Counted from the first letter of the stretch, positions 15,860-25,831 are shown. The stretch is DNA of 64,000 nt from Salinimicrobium flavum (GCF_042684505.1 NZ_JBHULT010000009.1:176828-240827); one strand, 5' to 3'. The notes: a model not told the origin generated them from the letters alone. Numbers and translations are program-made.

Positions 15860-16669
15860 TCAACCCGGAATGGACAACAGCGGAATATCCAGACCAGATG
15901 CCATTTCGCGGGTCTTACTGCGGTGTACAATTGATTCCCAGAATCCGTATTTTTGAGGGACCATAATAAGTATATCTGCATCTGAAGCCATGATCTCTTT
16001 TTCGATCTCACCAATCACATCATTTGACTGAACGTTCTTGTAGAGGTAATTGATCCCTCCCATGTTCCTGTTGAATTGTTCCCGCCGGATAGTCCCGGCC
16101 TGCAACTCCTCCACCTTTTCATTGACACTAAATATTTCCACTTCCCCCTGCAGGTTCATGACGGCATCTTTGATCTTTTCCCATATCTTTTCTGGTATCT
16201 CCCGGCTTACATCACAGGCAAACAGTAGTTTTTTGGTTCCTGCGAAGCGAGCATGCTGCGGCACAGCCAGTATAGGGATCTTAAGGTCTTTAATCATATT
16301 AGCGGTCCTGTTACCCAACAAATCCTGCTCAAGGGATTTCTGGTTCATTCCTAAAACCACCAGTCTGGCCTTGTATTTCTCGATGAGCCTTTTCAACTCA
16401 TCTTCCACGAACGCAAAGGAAATCTCATGTTTTACAGAAATTCCAAAGGTTTCAGATAGCTCTTTTGCCCTGATCTTAAGACGTTGTTTTCGTTCTTCGA
16501 ACAATTCCCGAAAGTGTTCCGCAGAAATACCTGAGTTGGCAGCGTGTATTGATAGTGTAAAGGAGTGAAAAACGACAAGGTTGCCATCTACCAGCCGCGC
16601 AACATCAGCGGCATAATCAACGGCATTCTCAGCAAGTTCTGAAAAATCGGAGGCAGCAATTATCGTCAT
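15860..16669 (-). CDS. Tandem universal stress protein (UspA family)
   Basis: From the start chosen at 16669 (MTIIAASDFSE) the protein is 269 residues and contains two Usp-like halves. Half 1 (about 1-140) has the A-A-S-D-F-S-E-L-A start, a long basic helix (REL..RKQRLKIRAKEL) and LVVLGMNQKSLEQDLLGNRT, a degenerate ATP-loop (usual form GxxGxxxxxxGS). Half 2 is more divergent and ends SIVHRSKTREMASGLDIPLLSIPG. Usp proteins respond to stress and energy limitation, often binding nucleotides; two-domain forms are common in Bacteroidota. The ATG at 16681 would add only four residues. Confidence 0.85.
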   Translation of the reverse strand: MTIIAASDFSELAENAVDYAADVARLVDGNLVVFHSFTLSIHAANSGISAEHFRELFEERKQRLKIRAKELSETFGISVKHEISFAFVEDELKRLIEKYKARLVVLGMNQKSLEQDLLGNRTANMIKDLKIPILAVPQHARFAGTKKLLFACDVSREIPEKIWEKIKDAVMNLQGEVEIFSVNEKVEELQAGTIRREQFNRNMGGINYLYKNVQSNDVIGEIEKEIMASDADILIMVPQKYGFWESIVHRSKTREMASGLDIPLLSIPG

Positions 16670-17197
16670 TGTAGGGAGCATTTATCACCATTAAAATTAA
16701 TCCATTTTCTTCTCTTTCAGGAATATTCTGGGAGAAAATATTTACAAAAATTTCATAAATTTTTGATTAAACAGAATTCCGGAATTAATAAAGAATTAGG
16801 AATGCAAAACCCTTATTACACCTCGTGCAGCACATCATTTTTAGCTACATGAAAAGGATGGCGGCGATTTTCCCTGTGTCTCTGTAACAGTGGTGCTGAT
16901 CCTTACCTTTGGCTGCGCTGTTTTCGTGACAGCAGCACCTTCTCCTGCCCTTCTTGCTGTGACCATATAATCAATGTTGTATTTCAACTTTCATGGATCA
17001 ACACCAGGAGATGGAGATATATTAAACATTTAAAGGAGGTGTTAATGAAGGTATTGGGGATACTAAAAATTTAACATTCTATTTTGATAAAGGGTTGTAC
17101 CTTGTACACCGATAATTTTGTCGCTGGTCTATTTCTGACAGAATTTTTACAATGTTACGCGAGCTATGAAAAGAGTAAAAATTACAATGTCCGGTAA
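16670..17197. promoter_or_regulatory. Divergent intergenic region, possible promoter
   Basis: These 528 bp lie between divergent genes. I see no ORF with coding character and no stable terminator. TAATTTTG at 17113-17120 fits the flavobacterial -7 consensus TAnnTTTG, but the only upstream TTG elements (17095-17097 or 17083-17086) are 15 or 26 bp away rather than the preferred 17-23, so the promoter call for the PAS kinase gene is weak. Confidence 0.3.
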
Positions 17198-19456
17198 ATG
17201 GAATATAACCCTATAGCAGATCAGCAGTTGTTAATCCTGACCGATCGTGAGACCGGGAAAGTTAAATTCATTAATAAGATTGCTGAGAATTATTGTGGAT
17301 TTGACAGTTCTTCCCTAAAAACCACGACGCGCTGTTTTTATAAAGATTTCCTTCATCCAGATGATCAAGAGGGCTATTTTGGACACCTCCAAACCCTAAC
17401 CGGGGACTTCTCGAAATACCCTGTAAGGCTCAAGAATAAGAACGGAGAGTGGCACCAATTCCTTTTTAAGAACAGGATATACAATGGAGGGAAAAAATCT
17501 GAAATAATTTCCCTTGCCCATCGTCTGGACGCAGCTGTGGGAAAGAAGGGAAGATCACAGGAACACTATAAACCGGGATACGAAGTTCTGGAAAATGAGT
17601 ACCAGCAGTTGCTGGATTCCCTTGACGAAGGTTTCTCTCTGGCAGAAGTATTATTCGATGAAGAAGGGAGAGCTGTAGATATCCTCTTTTTGAAAACTAA
17701 CCCCGCCTTCGTCACCCAGAGTAAACTTAGGGGTATAGAGGGAAAAACGATTAGAGAAATTTTTCCAACTCCAAAAGAAAACTGGATCGAGACCTATGGA
17801 AAAGTTGCCGTATCTGGTGAATCCATACGATTCCAGGATCTTTCTGAAAACCTTGGAAACACCTGGCTTGATCTTTTTGTTTTCAAGGTAGGTAAACCTG
17901 ACGACCGCAGGGTTGTAACCCTCTTCAGAAATATAACAGATCGCAAACTTTCCGAATTACAAATACAGGAACAGCTGGACACGCATCATAAAGACCTGCA
18001 GGAATCCAAACAGCTCCTGCAAACTGTCTTTGATGTCACCAATCTCGCAACTGCAGTACTGCGTACCGTCTACAACGAAGACGGCACCGTCAAGGACTTC
18101 ATCTTTGTAAGGACCAATAAGGTTTTAAAGGAAATGTACCTGGAACAGGACGTGGTAGGTCTCACCTATCTTGAAACCTCCAAGCACGGGGTGGAAATGG
18201 GAATATTTGATGCCTTTATTAAGGTAATGGAAGGTGGAACACCCCTTGACAAGGAATTCTATTATGACAGGGAAGGATATAAGAATTGGTTCAGGGTGAC
18301 TGCCAGGGCGCAGAATGATCTCTTGATCGTGAGCATTGAAGATGTGACCGACAGGAAGATAGAAGCCCAGGAACTTAAAGATTCTATTAAATTCAAGGAA
18401 GAACTTGTACGTACCACTCCAGATGTCATCATGATCATCAACATGGATACATATGAGGTGCGCTACATCAATAAAGATATCATGCCCCAGGCGGGCATTA
18501 CCAGAAAAAGGGTTCAGGGAATGACCCTGCCAGACCTTCTTCCCTTCGTTCACCCGCGAGACCGTGAGGAGGTAATGGAGCTGCACAAGAAGATCCTGAA
18601 ATCTGCCCAGAACGAGATCCATGAAATTGAGATAAGGGTTAAATTAAAGGGGGTAAGCTGGGAATATTTCAACATTCGTGGAAAGATCTTCCACCGCCGG
18701 GATGAAAACTGGGTGGAGGAATATGTATTACTGGTGCGAAATGTCAGCGAACAAAAAAGTACCCAGAAAGCCCTCCTCAAGGCAGAGACGCTTTCAATAC
18801 AAGGAGAGGCTGCGCGTACCTTTGCCCATGAACTTCGAAATCCACTCGCAAGTATTGGGATGGTGGGGGAAGTTCTCAATAAAAAACTGGATGAGGAACA
18901 AAAGAAGGAGCTAAGCAACTATTTTGAGATCCTTAAAAGAAGTACTTCCACTTTGAACAACCTTGTTACCAATCTACTGAACGCGTCCAATTATACCCCA
19001 TCTGTTCTTGAGAAGGAAGATCTTACAGAGATAATGGACCGTACCATACATAAAGCTGCAGACAGGGTCTATTTAGCAGGTATTAAGGTGATAAGGAATT
19101 TTAAAGGTTCGTTTTTAGTCTATGCAGACAAGGAGAAGCTAGAAATCGCCCTCCTTAATCTAATTGTAAATGCCAGTGAAGCAACCATTCCCGGAAAAGG
19201 GGAGATCGATATTGAGATCCTGGACGACGGAACAGATGTGATCCTGGCAATTTCTGACAATGGTCATGGGATGGAAAAGGATGAAATAGACCGTCTTTTT
19301 GACGCTTTCTATTCCAAAAAGGAAACAGGAATGGGCATTGGTTTAAGTTCAGTGAAGAATATTCTGGAAGAACATGATGCCCAGATCAAGGTGAGCAGTA
19401 TACCTAATGAGGGCTCTACATTCCGGATCTATTTTCCAAATGCCGCCCTGATCTAA
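17198..19456 (+). CDS. Multi-PAS sensor histidine kinase
   Basis: The 752-residue cytoplasmic kinase has about four PAS/PAC modules (roughly 5-85, 130-250, 270-395, 400-525). The PAC ends RNITDRK, VTDRKIEAQ and RNVSEQK are visible. The DHp domain has the H-box FAHELRNPLAS with phosphoacceptor H544. The catalytic domain has the N-box NLIVNASEA (N654, N658), D687-N-G-H-G, and GMGIGLSS as the G2 box. There is no membrane segment or receiver domain, so the input is likely cytoplasmic (redox, small ligand or light via PAS). No response regulator is adjacent. Confidence 0.9.
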   Translation: MEYNPIADQQLLILTDRETGKVKFINKIAENYCGFDSSSLKTTTRCFYKDFLHPDDQEGYFGHLQTLTGDFSKYPVRLKNKNGEWHQFLFKNRIYNGGKKSEIISLAHRLDAAVGKKGRSQEHYKPGYEVLENEYQQLLDSLDEGFSLAEVLFDEEGRAVDILFLKTNPAFVTQSKLRGIEGKTIREIFPTPKENWIETYGKVAVSGESIRFQDLSENLGNTWLDLFVFKVGKPDDRRVVTLFRNITDRKLSELQIQEQLDTHHKDLQESKQLLQTVFDVTNLATAVLRTVYNEDGTVKDFIFVRTNKVLKEMYLEQDVVGLTYLETSKHGVEMGIFDAFIKVMEGGTPLDKEFYYDREGYKNWFRVTARAQNDLLIVSIEDVTDRKIEAQELKDSIKFKEELVRTTPDVIMIINMDTYEVRYINKDIMPQAGITRKRVQGMTLPDLLPFVHPRDREEVMELHKKILKSAQNEIHEIEIRVKLKGVSWEYFNIRGKIFHRRDENWVEEYVLLVRNVSEQKSTQKALLKAETLSIQGEAARTFAHELRNPLASIGMVGEVLNKKLDEEQKKELSNYFEILKRSTSTLNNLVTNLLNASNYTPSVLEKEDLTEIMDRTIHKAADRVYLAGIKVIRNFKGSFLVYADKEKLEIALLNLIVNASEATIPGKGEIDIEILDDGTDVILAISDNGHGMEKDEIDRLFDAFYSKKETGMGIGLSSVKNILEEHDAQIKVSSIPNEGSTFRIYFPNAALI

Positions 19457-19567
19457 CTTCCACAAACAGGTTAAAAAATTGTGAAAATTTTCCCCAGTCT
19501 CTTAAAAACTGGGGAAAAATTCCCCTCTTTATTTATTGAGGTAAATGCACCGTACGGAAAAACTCAT

Positions 19568-19735
19568 TTATAATATTCCCTTTGAAAGCCACCAGATGAA
19601 GAAGAGCATTCCTATAATGATAAGCACTGCGAAGATGATGTGACTCTTCTGAAAGAGCCAGTTCCAGGTTATAATAAAATTTTCCTTGCTCTCTTTGGAA
19701 AGGAAGTCTGATTCTGATTTTTTGATCTGGTCCAT
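19568..19735 (-). CDS. 55-residue single-span membrane protein
   Basis: The ATG at 19735 opens MDQIKKSESDFLSKESKEN, a charged N-terminal part. A tryptophan-containing amphipathic stretch follows, then a strong transmembrane helix (IIFAVLIIIGMLFFIWW, about 33-49) and a short SKGIL tail before TAA. It resembles the 58-residue ORF at 13846-14022 in layout and in the F-F-I-W motif of the helix, but is not obviously homologous along its length. Function is unknown. It is on the same strand as the amine oxidase gene and 87 bp downstream of it, so it could belong to the same transcript. Confidence 0.55.
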   Translation of the reverse strand: MDQIKKSESDFLSKESKENFIITWNWLFQKSHIIFAVLIIIGMLFFIWWLSKGIL

Positions 19736-19822
19736 AATTTAAAAATCTTTAGTAGTTGGGGTTACTACAGAACAATAGTCAATTACTGAACCACTATCTT
19801 AAAGGATCGTTAATCACACCTC

Positions 19823-21313
19823 TTAATTTCTTTCACTTTTTTCACTTCTTTCACTCACCTCTTTTGCTGCCCTAACGCCGGAACGCAATGCCCCCTCCAT
19901 GGTACTCCGCAGAATGCTGGTATGTTCCCCGGCAAAAAAGACTTTCCCGTGAGGAGCCTGCAGGTCCCTGAGATAAGCTGTGACATTGCCCGGTGCGGGC
20001 CAGCTGGGTCCGCCCAGGGAAAAAGGATCCTCACTCCAGGCTTTCACGTAGGCCTTTTCAAAATGTTCTTCTGTACCCGGGTGCACCTTTTCCATTTCCC
20101 TTTTTATTTCCCTCACCGTTTCTTCCTGTGGAAGTTTACCTAAAACTGCAGCTGAAGGTCCGGCCACAAAACTTTCTATAATAGCTCCCTTATTTGCATC
20201 TGCGGGATTGGTATAAACATTTACCTGCCCTACCGGAAGATCTGTATAAGCAAAACCTGAGACCCCGTCTTTGGTCCAGAAGGGTTTATCCACCTGCAAG
20301 TAGGTACGGGTGATATTCAGCACCGGCATATTTTCAATGGCCATAACCTTAGCCTGATTTAGCTGTGGCTCAAAATCGATTTTCTTAAGCACCTTTAAAG
20401 GTACGGTCACGATCACCTCATCTCCCCGGAATTCCCCACCTTGAGCCGTGTTCACCAGGATGCCTTCCCTGTTTTCTGAAATTTTGGTTACCTGCACTCC
20501 ATATTTTATATCCTCTTTCATCCTTTTTGCCATCTCCCGTGGCAGCAGATCATTTCCCCCTTTTAGAATGAAAGGAGCATCTGCCATGAACAGGCCAAAA
20601 TCTGAGACTGCCATGGAAAGACCTGAAGTCTCTCCCGGTACTGCAGCGAACCACATTGTGTTCTTAAGAAGTTCTACTGCACCTTCACTGGCCCCCTGCT
20701 CCCGCAGGTATTCTACCATAGATGCCTGGTCCATTTCCACAATGGGTGCCTGGCTCCAGTTATCAGAATTCTTTATTTCTGAAGGAAGAGTGTCTATTAT
20801 GTATTTCTGAACGATACCCATCGGCCCCAACTCCTGCTCCTCCTTTGTAAGGTCAAATGGCCAGGTAACTTTATCGCCTGGTCCCACCTTAATTTTTTCT
20901 CCGTTGAGATGATAGGTCACCGGATCTTCCGGAAGGGCCCATGGTATCCTTTCCAGTCCAAATTCCTCGATAAGTTTGACTGCATAGGTATAAGATGCAG
21001 AAAAAGCAGCTGCCCCCTCTTCGGCATATAGTCCGTGGTCAAATGGCTCCCGCACGGTTGAAACCCTTCCTCCCGGCCGGTCCCGGGCCTCCAGTACTGT
21101 GACCTCATGTCCTGCTTTTCTAAGTTCCCATGCAGCTGCCAAACCTGCAAGTCCTGCCCCTATCACTACTACTTTTTGGGGGGATTTTGTTTTGGTGTCC
21201 ATTAAAATACCGGCCGAGAGACCTCCTGGGAAAAAGAGCCCGGCACTTAACGCTCCAAGGCCCATTTGTTGTAAAAAGATCTTCCTGCTAATCAAGTTCC
21301 TGTTGGTTTCCAT
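19823..21313 (-). CDS. Flavin monoamine oxidase-like FAD enzyme, probably exported
   Basis: From the start chosen at 21313 the protein is 496 residues. The N-terminus (SRKIFLQQMGLGALSAG) resembles a twin-arginine signal with R-K in place of R-R, followed by a hydrophobic stretch. VVIGAGLAGLAAAWELRKAG and LEARDRPGGR form the FAD dinucleotide-binding fold. The C-terminal FFAGEHTS..STMEGALRSGVRAA motif is the FAD-binding end of the amine oxidase family. Such enzymes oxidise primary or secondary amines to imines plus H2O2; the substrate here is not known. An ATG at 21370 would add 19 residues before the signal and is rejected. Confidence 0.88.
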   Translation of the reverse strand: METNRNLISRKIFLQQMGLGALSAGLFFPGGLSAGILMDTKTKSPQKVVVIGAGLAGLAAAWELRKAGHEVTVLEARDRPGGRVSTVREPFDHGLYAEEGAAAFSASYTYAVKLIEEFGLERIPWALPEDPVTYHLNGEKIKVGPGDKVTWPFDLTKEEQELGPMGIVQKYIIDTLPSEIKNSDNWSQAPIVEMDQASMVEYLREQGASEGAVELLKNTMWFAAVPGETSGLSMAVSDFGLFMADAPFILKGGNDLLPREMAKRMKEDIKYGVQVTKISENREGILVNTAQGGEFRGDEVIVTVPLKVLKKIDFEPQLNQAKVMAIENMPVLNITRTYLQVDKPFWTKDGVSGFAYTDLPVGQVNVYTNPADANKGAIIESFVAGPSAAVLGKLPQEETVREIKREMEKVHPGTEEHFEKAYVKAWSEDPFSLGGPSWPAPGNVTAYLRDLQAPHGKVFFAGEHTSILRSTMEGALRSGVRAAKEVSERSEKSERN

Positions 21314-21519
21314 AATAAATCTATTTTTGGTTAATAGTCTAATGTGGGGAGACCCGGAACAGAGGAGCAAAGCGGCTTCAAAAAAGCTGGATTAATTCCG
21401 GAGATCCTAAATTAATGAAAATCAAAGAATTTTCTGTAATCTTTTAGGGGGAGAGGGTAACTGCTTTTCCTTGTAAAACCTTTTGAAAAACGTATTTTTA
21501 GATCAGAAGCAAAGATGAA

Positions 21520-22527
21520 ATGATCGAAAGCAAGAAGAACGTACGATATTCAATTTTAGAACTGGATGCCGTTGGCACCGGTATCAGCATACAGGAGACC
21601 TTTGAGAACAGTCTTGACCTCGCCCGGCAGGTTGAGGCAATGGGCTATCACCGCTTCTGGCTGGCAGAACATCACAACATGGTTAGTATTGCCAGTTCGG
21701 CTACTGCGGTATTAATAGGTCACATTGCAGGTGGTACAAAAAAGATAAGAGTTGGTTCGGGGGGCATCATGCTGCCCAACCATTCCCCGCTTATCGTCGC
21801 CGAACAATTCGGAACGCTTGGCTCCCTTTACCCCGGAAGGATCGACCTGGGATTGGGTCGTGCCCCGGGAACAGATCAGGTGACGGCACATGCCATTAGA
21901 TCTGACCGAATGCAGGCCGTGTTTAAATTTCCCGAAGAGGTAAGTCAGATTCGGCAGTATTTTTCCGAAGAGAATAAGAACGCGAAAGTGAGGGCCACGG
22001 TGGCAGAAGGGGTAGAAGTACCTATATATATTCTTGGATCCAGCACAGACAGTGCGCATGTTGCAGCCAGCAAAGGCCTGCCCTACGCTTTTGCAAGCCA
22101 CTTTGCACCCGCACAATTGTTTGATGCTCTTAACATTTACTATAATCACTTTCAACCCTCCAAATTCCTTGACCGCCCATATACTATAGCGGGTATCAAT
22201 GTGATCGCTGCGGAAACTGATGAGGAAGCAGAGCGAATTTCCACTACCCTGCTACGCATGATGCTGGGGGTAATGACCGGACAAATAGATTATATGCAGA
22301 AACCCACCGAAATGACTCCCCAGTTACGGGAGCTTGCTCAAAATCCTGCTTTTCAACGCATGCTTAAATACGCCTTTGTCGGGAGTAAAGATTCTGTCAG
22401 GGAAAAAACAGAAGATTTCCTGAGACAGACCGGGGTTGACGAAGTGATGGTAGCCTCCCATATCTATTCCCATGAAGACCGGATTGAGTCTTACAGATTA
22501 TTTTCTGAAGTAATGAAAGAAATATAG
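21520..22527 (+). CDS. LLM-class flavin-dependent oxidoreductase (luciferase-like)
   Basis: The 335-residue protein is a single bacterial-luciferase-like TIM barrel. Markers are FWLAEHHNM near 45-53, ARVD-like LYPGRIDLGLGRAPGTD near 104-119 and YILGSSTDSAHVAA near 168-181. This is the single-component monooxygenase group often annotated as MsnO8/alkanal monooxygenase-like. It should use reduced FMN supplied by another enzyme; the substrate is unknown. It is divergent from the amine oxidase gene; no flavin reductase is nearby. Confidence 0.9.
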   Translation: MIESKKNVRYSILELDAVGTGISIQETFENSLDLARQVEAMGYHRFWLAEHHNMVSIASSATAVLIGHIAGGTKKIRVGSGGIMLPNHSPLIVAEQFGTLGSLYPGRIDLGLGRAPGTDQVTAHAIRSDRMQAVFKFPEEVSQIRQYFSEENKNAKVRATVAEGVEVPIYILGSSTDSAHVAASKGLPYAFASHFAPAQLFDALNIYYNHFQPSKFLDRPYTIAGINVIAAETDEEAERISTTLLRMMLGVMTGQIDYMQKPTEMTPQLRELAQNPAFQRMLKYAFVGSKDSVREKTEDFLRQTGVDEVMVASHIYSHEDRIESYRLFSEVMKEI

Positions 22528-22535
22528 CCGGCTGT

Positions 22536-22554
22536 CCCGCAACCCGGTTGCGGG
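22536..22554. terminator. Short GC-rich hairpin after the LLM oxidoreductase gene
   Basis: CCCGCAAC and GTTGCGGG pair around a CCG loop 8 bp after the stop codon. The downstream tract is AAAAATAATTATT rather than poly-T, so termination efficiency on the plus strand is doubtful. Confidence 0.45.
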
Positions 22555-22580
22555 AAAAATAATTATTCCAGGATCACAAA

Positions 22581-22934
22581 TTATTTCCTGACACTAAGTT
22601 CTTCGTCTGTACCCCGAAAATGATCGCTGAGGATCTCTGTTTGTACCTGCAGGGTGCGGGTATCGAGATCAAGCTTTTCAGGAGTATCCTTAGGCCTGAA
22701 ACCTTCGAAATACTTTTGGGCAAAAAAGAATGCCTTATTAAAATTATCTGCTATTCGCGGGGTAAACCAGCCAAGTTCTGCGAATTGTACCGGCCATTTC
22801 CAGACCGGTCCCATCCTGGTCTCTTTGATCTCCCAGATCTTGTCTGTACCCAGGAATATTTCGGGAAAATTTTCAGGCCGGCCTATGAGTCCCACCTTCT
22901 CATCAAAGATCCAAATTCCATACTGCACCATCAT
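22581..22934 (-). CDS. Conserved-looking hypothetical protein
   Basis: The 117-residue product has no signal peptide or membrane helix. It is rich in tryptophan and phenylalanine (GIWIFDEKVGL, VWKWPVQFAELGWFTP, NKAFFFAQKYF), which suggests a compact globular fold. A GIWIFDE segment near the start recalls small uncharacterised families with a G-[TI]-W-[VI]-F-D-[DE] opening, but I cannot assign one firmly. It converges with the LLM oxidoreductase gene across the hairpin at 22536-22554. Confidence 0.5.
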   Translation of the reverse strand: MMVQYGIWIFDEKVGLIGRPENFPEIFLGTDKIWEIKETRMGPVWKWPVQFAELGWFTPRIADNFNKAFFFAQKYFEGFRPKDTPEKLDLDTRTLQVQTEILSDHFRGTDEELSVRK

Positions 22935-23335
22935 ATTAATTATTAGGGGTTTAAGTTTAAATGTAATTGAAAATCAATGTTTTCCGGGCGCCTGTTGTAC
23001 TAAAGTTTTCCTATTGATATTCCAATACTTCGTTAAAGCTCAGGCATTTGCCCGTACGTTCTCTGCTGTTCTTTAAAGAAACTATTTTTTTTTAACTTAT
23101 CCACTATTAAAATTTAGTTGGGCCACAATTTATAATTATATGTACCGGGAGCGATATTAGAAGCTATTATAAAATCTGGCTTTTAGAGACGTAAAGTCAA
23201 GATCATAAATTTTTGATCCCAGGTTTACCCTGTACCAAATTGATCACAATGTTAGTGGCTTCCGCAAACAGGATATTATCCAGGGAAAGATGGAAAATCC
23301 CCGGAACATTTCAGCGACACTTACCTGCAAGCAAA
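22935..23335. other. Intergenic gap without a recognised feature
   Basis: The 401 bp between the hypothetical gene and the end of the glycogen phosphorylase gene hold no convincing ORF. GATCA and TGATC form a small inverted repeat around an AT-rich centre at about 23201-23218, without a T tract. Confidence 0.4.
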
Positions 23336-25831
23336 TTATTTGGACAACTGTACTTTTACCGGCTCCACCTTCCAGATCTCTTCAGCATATTCGTGAATAG
23401 ACCTGTCTGAAGAAAATTTACCCATTCTGGCAACATTAAGGATAGACATTTTTGCCCATTTTACCGGACTTCGCCATACCTCATGGATCTCTTCCATCTT
23501 CTCAATATAGGATTGATAGTCTTCCAGTAACAGGTAAGGGTCCTGTTGCAGTAAATTATCATGAACCGGCCTGAAGATCTCTGTGTTCCCGTTTTCAAGT
23601 TCCCCCGAAATAAGAAAATCAATTACCTCCTGAAGCTCCTCATTCCTGTCATAGATCCTGTAGGGATGGTACCCACTTGCCTTTTTGGTCTGCACCTCCT
23701 CGGTGTTCAACCCGAAAAGGAAAAAATTCTCCTCCCCTACTTCTTCCCGTATCTCGACATTTGCCCCATCAAGGGTTCCAATGGTAAGAGCACCGTTAAG
23801 TGCAAATTTCATATTTCCCGTTCCCGAAGCTTCTTTCCCGGCCATGGAGATCTGTTCAGAAAGATCGGCTGCAGGATATACACGCTGTGCCTGTTTGACG
23901 CTGAAATTTGGCAGGAAGACTACCTTCAGCCTGTCCTGCACCTCTTTATCATTATTCACCAACTCTGCCACCGAGGTTATCAATTTAATAATTCGTTTAG
24001 CCATGAAATATCCCGGAGCTGCCTTCCCTCCAAAAATAAAGGCGGTAGGTGAAATTCCTTCCCCTTTTCCATTTTTGAGACGTAGGTACAGGCTGAGGAT
24101 ATGCAATACTTTTAGATGCTGTCTTTTATATTCATGTATTCGCTTCACATGAACATCAAATAACATGGAAGGATCAAGCTCTACTCCTGTCCTTTCTTTT
24201 ATATGACGGGCCAACCCTATTTTATTCTGAAGTTTCACCTGCATCCATCTCTCCCGGAAATCAACATCATCTGCATACTTTTCCAAACCTTTAAGTTGCG
24301 GCAGGTCTGTGAGCCATTGCTTTCCTATTTTTTCTGAAATGAGTTCTGCAAGCCCGGGGTTGCTCACGGCCAAAAATCGGCGATGAGCCACCCCGTTGGT
24401 AATATTAGTGAACTGGGACGGCCATAGATCTGCAAAATCATTGAGTACCTGGCTTTTTAACAATCGGGAGTGAAGCCGGGATACCCCGTTCACTTTAAAA
24501 CTTCCCACCGTTGCCAGGTGCGCCATGCGAACTGATTGTTCCCCCCTCTCGTCTATTATGGACATTCGGGCGATCTGTTCTCCGGTATAATGTTTCTCCC
24601 TCAGCTCATTCAAAAAACGGCGGTTTATCTCATAGATGATCTCCATGTGGCGTGGCAGAAGCCTGCCCAGCAGATGCACAGACCATTTCTCCAAAGCTTC
24701 GGGCAATAAGGTATGGTTGGTATAGGCGAAAGTGTGCCGCGTAACATGCCAGGCCTCCTCCCACTCCATGTCGTGCTCGTCTACCAGTAGTCTCATAAGT
24801 TCAGGGACCGCGATGGAAGGATGAGTATCATTCAGCTGAATGCTGAACTTTTCGGAGAGGGTGTTCAATTTCCGCCCCTGCATCAGGTGAAGTCGTATGA
24901 TATCCTGGAGGGAACAACACACAAAGAAATACTGCTGTTTCAACCTCAGCTCCTTTCCGGAGAGATTTTCATCATTGGGATAAAGCACCTTGGTTATGTT
25001 CTCTGAGCGCATTTTCTTTTCCACGGCCCGGTAATAATCCCCCATGTTATAAGCCGAAAAATCAAAGGAATCTATAGCCTCTGCTTTCCAGAGCCTCATA
25101 ACGATCCCATTACTGTTGTAGCCCAGGATGGGAGTGTCATAAGCTGTACCTTTCACTTCCGAATCGGGGGTCCAGGTTACTTTAAGTGTACCGTCCTCAT
25201 TCTTTCCGTGCTCTGTCCTACCTCCAAATCTTACCTCAAAAGCGATCTCGGGGCGAACCACTTCCCACGGATTACCGTAGTGCAACCATTTATCGGTCAC
25301 CTCAGCCTGCCAACCCTCCTTAAGGGTCTGGTTGAAGATCCCGAATTCGTAACGTATGCCGTATCCTATGGAAGGAATTCCTAAAGTGGCCATAGAGTCA
25401 AGATAACAGGAGGCAAGCCTTCCCAACCCTCCGTTCCCGAGTCCGGGTTCTACCTCCTGCTCTAAAAGTGCCTCCAGGTCAATATCAAGCTCTGCCAGTG
25501 CCTCCCGGGTTTCTTCGGTTATTTCAAGGTTCAACAGATTATTTCCCAGGTGTGGACCCGGCAAATATTCTGCAGAAAGGTAAGCGATCCCCCTGCTGTC
25601 CAACTCGGCATATTCTTCCAGGGACCTTACATATCTTTTAAAGACCTGGTCTCTCACCGTTAGGGCAAGGGCTGTATAAAAATCATTCGTGGTAGCAACA
25701 GAGGGGATGCGTCCAATTCCGTAGAAAAGTTTTTCCAGAAAAGCGGTTTTGATCTCCTCTTTTGAAAGTTCAATTCCCCCCAGGCTCTCATGAGAGAAAT
25801 AACTTTCGATCTTCTTGTTCTGTGTCTTCAT
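23336..25831 (-). CDS. glgP: Glycogen/alpha-glucan phosphorylase
   Basis: The 831-residue protein is a full-length GT35 phosphorylase that releases glucose-1-phosphate from alpha-1,4-glucans using pyridoxal phosphate. Diagnostic segments are AYLSAEYLPGPHLGNNL (about 86-102), EPGLGNGGLGRLASCYLDS (about 127-145), VKRIHEYKRQHL, and the PLP signature EASGTGNMKFALNGALTIGT, whose lysine forms the Schiff base. Length is normal (about 800-850). It follows the glycogen synthase-like gene on the same strand, but a terminator at 26064-26095 and a gap of 321 bp suggest separate transcripts. Confidence 0.97.
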   Translation of the reverse strand: MKTQNKKIESYFSHESLGGIELSKEEIKTAFLEKLFYGIGRIPSVATTNDFYTALALTVRDQVFKRYVRSLEEYAELDSRGIAYLSAEYLPGPHLGNNLLNLEITEETREALAELDIDLEALLEQEVEPGLGNGGLGRLASCYLDSMATLGIPSIGYGIRYEFGIFNQTLKEGWQAEVTDKWLHYGNPWEVVRPEIAFEVRFGGRTEHGKNEDGTLKVTWTPDSEVKGTAYDTPILGYNSNGIVMRLWKAEAIDSFDFSAYNMGDYYRAVEKKMRSENITKVLYPNDENLSGKELRLKQQYFFVCCSLQDIIRLHLMQGRKLNTLSEKFSIQLNDTHPSIAVPELMRLLVDEHDMEWEEAWHVTRHTFAYTNHTLLPEALEKWSVHLLGRLLPRHMEIIYEINRRFLNELREKHYTGEQIARMSIIDERGEQSVRMAHLATVGSFKVNGVSRLHSRLLKSQVLNDFADLWPSQFTNITNGVAHRRFLAVSNPGLAELISEKIGKQWLTDLPQLKGLEKYADDVDFRERWMQVKLQNKIGLARHIKERTGVELDPSMLFDVHVKRIHEYKRQHLKVLHILSLYLRLKNGKGEGISPTAFIFGGKAAPGYFMAKRIIKLITSVAELVNNDKEVQDRLKVVFLPNFSVKQAQRVYPAADLSEQISMAGKEASGTGNMKFALNGALTIGTLDGANVEIREEVGEENFFLFGLNTEEVQTKKASGYHPYRIYDRNEELQEVIDFLISGELENGNTEIFRPVHDNLLQQDPYLLLEDYQSYIEKMEEIHEVWRSPVKWAKMSILNVARMGKFSSDRSIHEYAEEIWKVEPVKVQLSK

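Noticed and set aside
17113..17120. Strong promoter for the PAS kinase gene
   Set aside because: The -7 match is good but spacing to a -33 element is out of range, so it is reported only as weak.
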